Shown one piece after another: positions 39,451 through 41,193 of a DNA stretch of 41,193 bases. The number at the start of each line of letters is the position of its first letter. Positions within the stretch are counted from its first letter, which is position 1. The notes under the pieces were generated by a model. That model searched no databases, had not been told where the DNA came from, and saw only the letters and a program-made list of their open reading frames with translations. The stretch comes from Sporomusa acidovorans (GTDB lineage: Bacteria; Bacillota; Negativicutes; Sporomusales; Sporomusaceae). The position numbers were made by a program, and so were the translations under genes. The stretch is taken from the NCBI RefSeq assembly GCF_900101845.1, contig NZ_FNAM01000046.1, positions 1-41,193 on the forward strand, given 5' to 3'.

Positions 39451-40420
39451 GCGCCCAGCAGCCGCATAAGGTGACTCCCGCATCTTCGACCTTATGATAG
39501 CCGTTCCACCCATCGGTATGGAGATAACCAGTAAAACCAGCCAGATAGTCCTTGGCAAATTGTCCGCTGCGACCTTCCTGGTAGTCGTAGAGCACAATCG
39601 GGTGTTGCGTATCTCCAGAAGTCCGATATACCCACATGTAGGAATCGGCCTTTGCCGGCCTTCCCGGTTCACAGAGCACCTCTAACGTGGTTTCATCAGC
39701 GTGTAGCAGCGGCCGAGCGAGCAGGTCTTGCTTCAGGGCTGTTAAGACTGGCTCCAACAGCCCTGCACCTTTGATGATCCAGTTAGACAGGTTCTGGCGG
39801 GAAAGAATAGCGCCAAGTCGCTTGAATTCTTGTTCCTGGCGATACAGCGGCATCGCATTGACGAACTTTTGGCTCATGATATAGGCCATGAGTTCGGCGG
39901 ACACCATGCTCTTAGACAACAATGCTTTGGGCGCGCTGGCTGTAATAACAGGTGTCTCAATATTTGTTTTTTCACAGTTACGGCAGCTATATACATAGCT
40001 TACGTGCTCAACAACCTTGACCTGGGCGGGAATGATCGTCAGTTCTTTGCGAACTTCTTTACTCATGACATGCAGATCTTCTCCGCACTGAGGACAAACT
40101 TGTTCTTCTGCCGGCAATGTATATTCAATGACTTCCACCGGCAGATGCTTTATAGATTCACCTCGTTTGCCTTTTTGGCGCTGATAGCTGATGGTTTGGG
40201 TATCCGGTTCAGCCACAAACGGCTGGCGCTCTGCTTCGGCCTCATTAAACAAGTTAAGCTGGGCTAAATCGTCGCGTTGGCTTTTTTCCGACGATGCACC
40301 GAACTGTTTTTGTCGGCTCAGCCGCAGTTGCTCAGCATACCATTTATTCAAAGCTTCCAGCTCTTGAATGCGAGCTTTTAATTTAGTGTTTTCAGCTTCT
40401 AATTGCGCTTGTGTTTGCAA
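39451..40420 (-). pseudogene. tnpC: IS66 transposase TnpC, N-terminal part (interrupted by RIT)
   Basis: N-terminal two thirds of TnpC: leucine-zipper-like coiled coil (residues 1-35), QFGASSEKSQ, zinc-finger Cys pairs (VCPQCGEDL and SCRNCEK), then the transposase domain with catalytic Asp in LLHADETTLEV and Asp in LHTDGWNGYHK, ending at CGCWAH. The frame then enters the RIT and stops at 39401. The start is TTG at 40420 behind GAGGA. The catalytic Glu lies 3.5 kb away in the other piece. Confidence 0.84.
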
Positions 40421-40499
40421 GAGAAAATCCTCGTTTCCGTTCCAATTCTCCCTTTTATTTTACCACAAAACGAGGCGTAAATCCAGTAAATTCGTGGGT

Positions 40500-41141
40500 T
40501 TAGCGGCCCGCTAGCACTTGTGTGCGACGCAGTTTTTGCTCAAGTCCGGGACTTTGGATTAAATTCCAGAGTTCATCGGCTGTCAGTGTCATGGTAGCTG
40601 TTTCACCAGCCGCCGGCCATTTGAAATGGCCGCGTTCCAGGCGTTTTAAATGCAGCCAAAAACCATTGTCTTCCCACGTCAGTATTTTAATCCGGTTGCG
40701 CTGTCGGTTGCAGAAGACGAAGAGCACTTTATCAAACGGGTTGAGCTGAAAGCTATGTTTGACAATGGCACTAAGGCCGTTAATAGACTTTCGCATGTCT
40801 GTATCACCGCAGGCTAAAAATACGGGAGTTTGATCCAATATCTTCAGCACACTCGCCAAAAAATTCAGATCGGTCTGATGATCAATGGGAATGACGCATT
40901 TACCAATTTGTATTTCAAGAGCTTTTGATTTTTCGGATACAGTTGGGATTACGGAAACCCAGTTTTGCAGAGGCTGGATCTGGGTTTGATTTTTTTCTTG
41001 GCGTAGCCAGCGTTGCAGTGTGCTTAGGCCAATGCCATTTTCTTTGCACCATATTTTTTTCATTTTTCCGCTGGCTTGATATGTTTCTAACAACAATGCT
41101 TTTTCGGCATCAGAAAAGGTTTTTCGTTTATCAGGTTTCAT
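40500..41141 (-). CDS. tnpB: IS66 accessory protein with TnpA-like HTH and TnpB domain in one chain
   Basis: A 213-residue protein. Residues about 5-45 are a TnpA-like helix-turn-helix (TFSDAEKALLLETYQASG, GIGLSTLQRWLRQ); residues about 105-180 are a TnpB (IS66 Orf2) domain (VFLACGDTDMRKSINGLSAI, FCNRQRNRIKILTWEDNGFW). In many IS66 elements these are two genes; here they are one frame. Start at ATG 41141 with GGAGGG 9 bp upstream. Needed with TnpC for transposition; now without an intact TnpC in cis. The gene ends 80 bp before tnpC. Confidence 0.85.
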   Translation of the reverse strand: MKPDKRKTFSDAEKALLLETYQASGKMKKIWCKENGIGLSTLQRWLRQEKNQTQIQPLQNWVSVIPTVSEKSKALEIQIGKCVIPIDHQTDLNFLASVLKILDQTPVFLACGDTDMRKSINGLSAIVKHSFQLNPFDKVLFVFCNRQRNRIKILTWEDNGFWLHLKRLERGHFKWPAAGETATMTLTADELWNLIQSPGLEQKLRRTQVLAGR

Positions 41142-41193
41142 TTTTTGCATCCCTCCTGAGACTATTATCTCAGGCTGGGGGCGCGTTCACTAT

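Larger units (their letters stand above)
35304..41190 (-). mobile_element. IS66-family insertion sequence, interrupted by a RIT element
   Basis: Contains IS66 tnpA/B-like (40500) and tnpC (split at 39451/35965). The left end is placed at GTAAGCG (35304); the right end lies at GTTCAC, within the last bases of the window. Removing the nested 3.5-kb RIT leaves about 2.4 kb, normal for IS66. ACTATCTG stands just outside the left end and ACTAT are the last bases of the window, which would fit an 8-bp target duplication cut by the window edge. The exact terminal repeats are not certain. Confidence 0.65.

Overview
The window looks like a chromosomal accessory region of a low-GC, spore-forming-lineage Firmicute, most likely a Negativicute of the Sporomusa/Pelosinus/Anaeromusa type. 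This is inferred from strong AGGAGG-type ribosome binding sites, a DUF1657 protein, a 2-hydroxyacyl-CoA-dehydratase activase remnant, and flavin/Fe-S redox genes typical of anaerobes. No rRNA or tRNA was seen.

1-12.5 kb: a catabolic cluster on the minus strand. In transcription order it holds a secreted beta-propeller lactonase, an MFS transporter, an Ldh2-type 2-hydroxyacid dehydrogenase, a threonine-dehydrogenase-like Zn alcohol dehydrogenase, a xylose-isomerase-like TIM-barrel enzyme, two nearly identical beta-decarboxylating dehydrogenases and a DASS/SLC13 anion transporter. A divergent LysR regulator follows. Three of the intergenic gaps share one promoter architecture: two ATGAAA boxes exactly 23 bp apart, at a fixed distance from TATTATAC. 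The genes fit uptake and oxidation of a hydroxy-/sugar-acid, but the substrate cannot be read from sequence.

12.5-18.8 kb: a frameshifted esterase, an M20 amidohydrolase beside a gutted AbgT transporter, a 57-residue Cys/His-rich protein missed by normal length cut-offs, a palindrome-rich 1 kb gap, a DUF1657 protein, a PflA-like radical SAM enzyme, and fragments of a CoA-dehydratase activase and of a PEP-utilising enzyme.

18.8-35 kb: the most interesting part. It is a redox island of flavodoxins, FMN/flavin reductases, cupins, carboxymuconolactone-decarboxylase-like (CMD) proteins, DUF4405 membrane proteins, a cyclophilin-like protein, Fe-S aldo/keto-reductase-like proteins and one MerR regulator. 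Many products carry Sec, lipoprotein or Tat-lipoprotein leaders, so much of the module probably works outside the membrane. Eight promoters with a 19-bp spacer and a shared palindrome centred on AGTTAACT mark a local MerR regulon. Two homologous 51-52 residue anchored proteins with a CFxC motif accompany flavodoxins in two separate operons. Two of the three aldo/keto-reductase-like proteins lack the catalytic Tyr and Lys.

The island is scarred by deletions and fusions: CMD::DUF4405, LarC::LarB, Tat leader::SMR transporter, a MATE tail, an IS6-family remnant cutting a flavodoxin, and orphan promoters. Several genes carry single-base frameshifts, some of them in homopolymers, which may be decay or sequencing error.

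35.3-41.2 kb: an IS66-family element whose tnpC is split by a nested element with three overlapping tyrosine recombinases (Recombinase-in-Trio, RIT), bounded by 27-bp perfect inverted repeats and 5-bp direct repeats.
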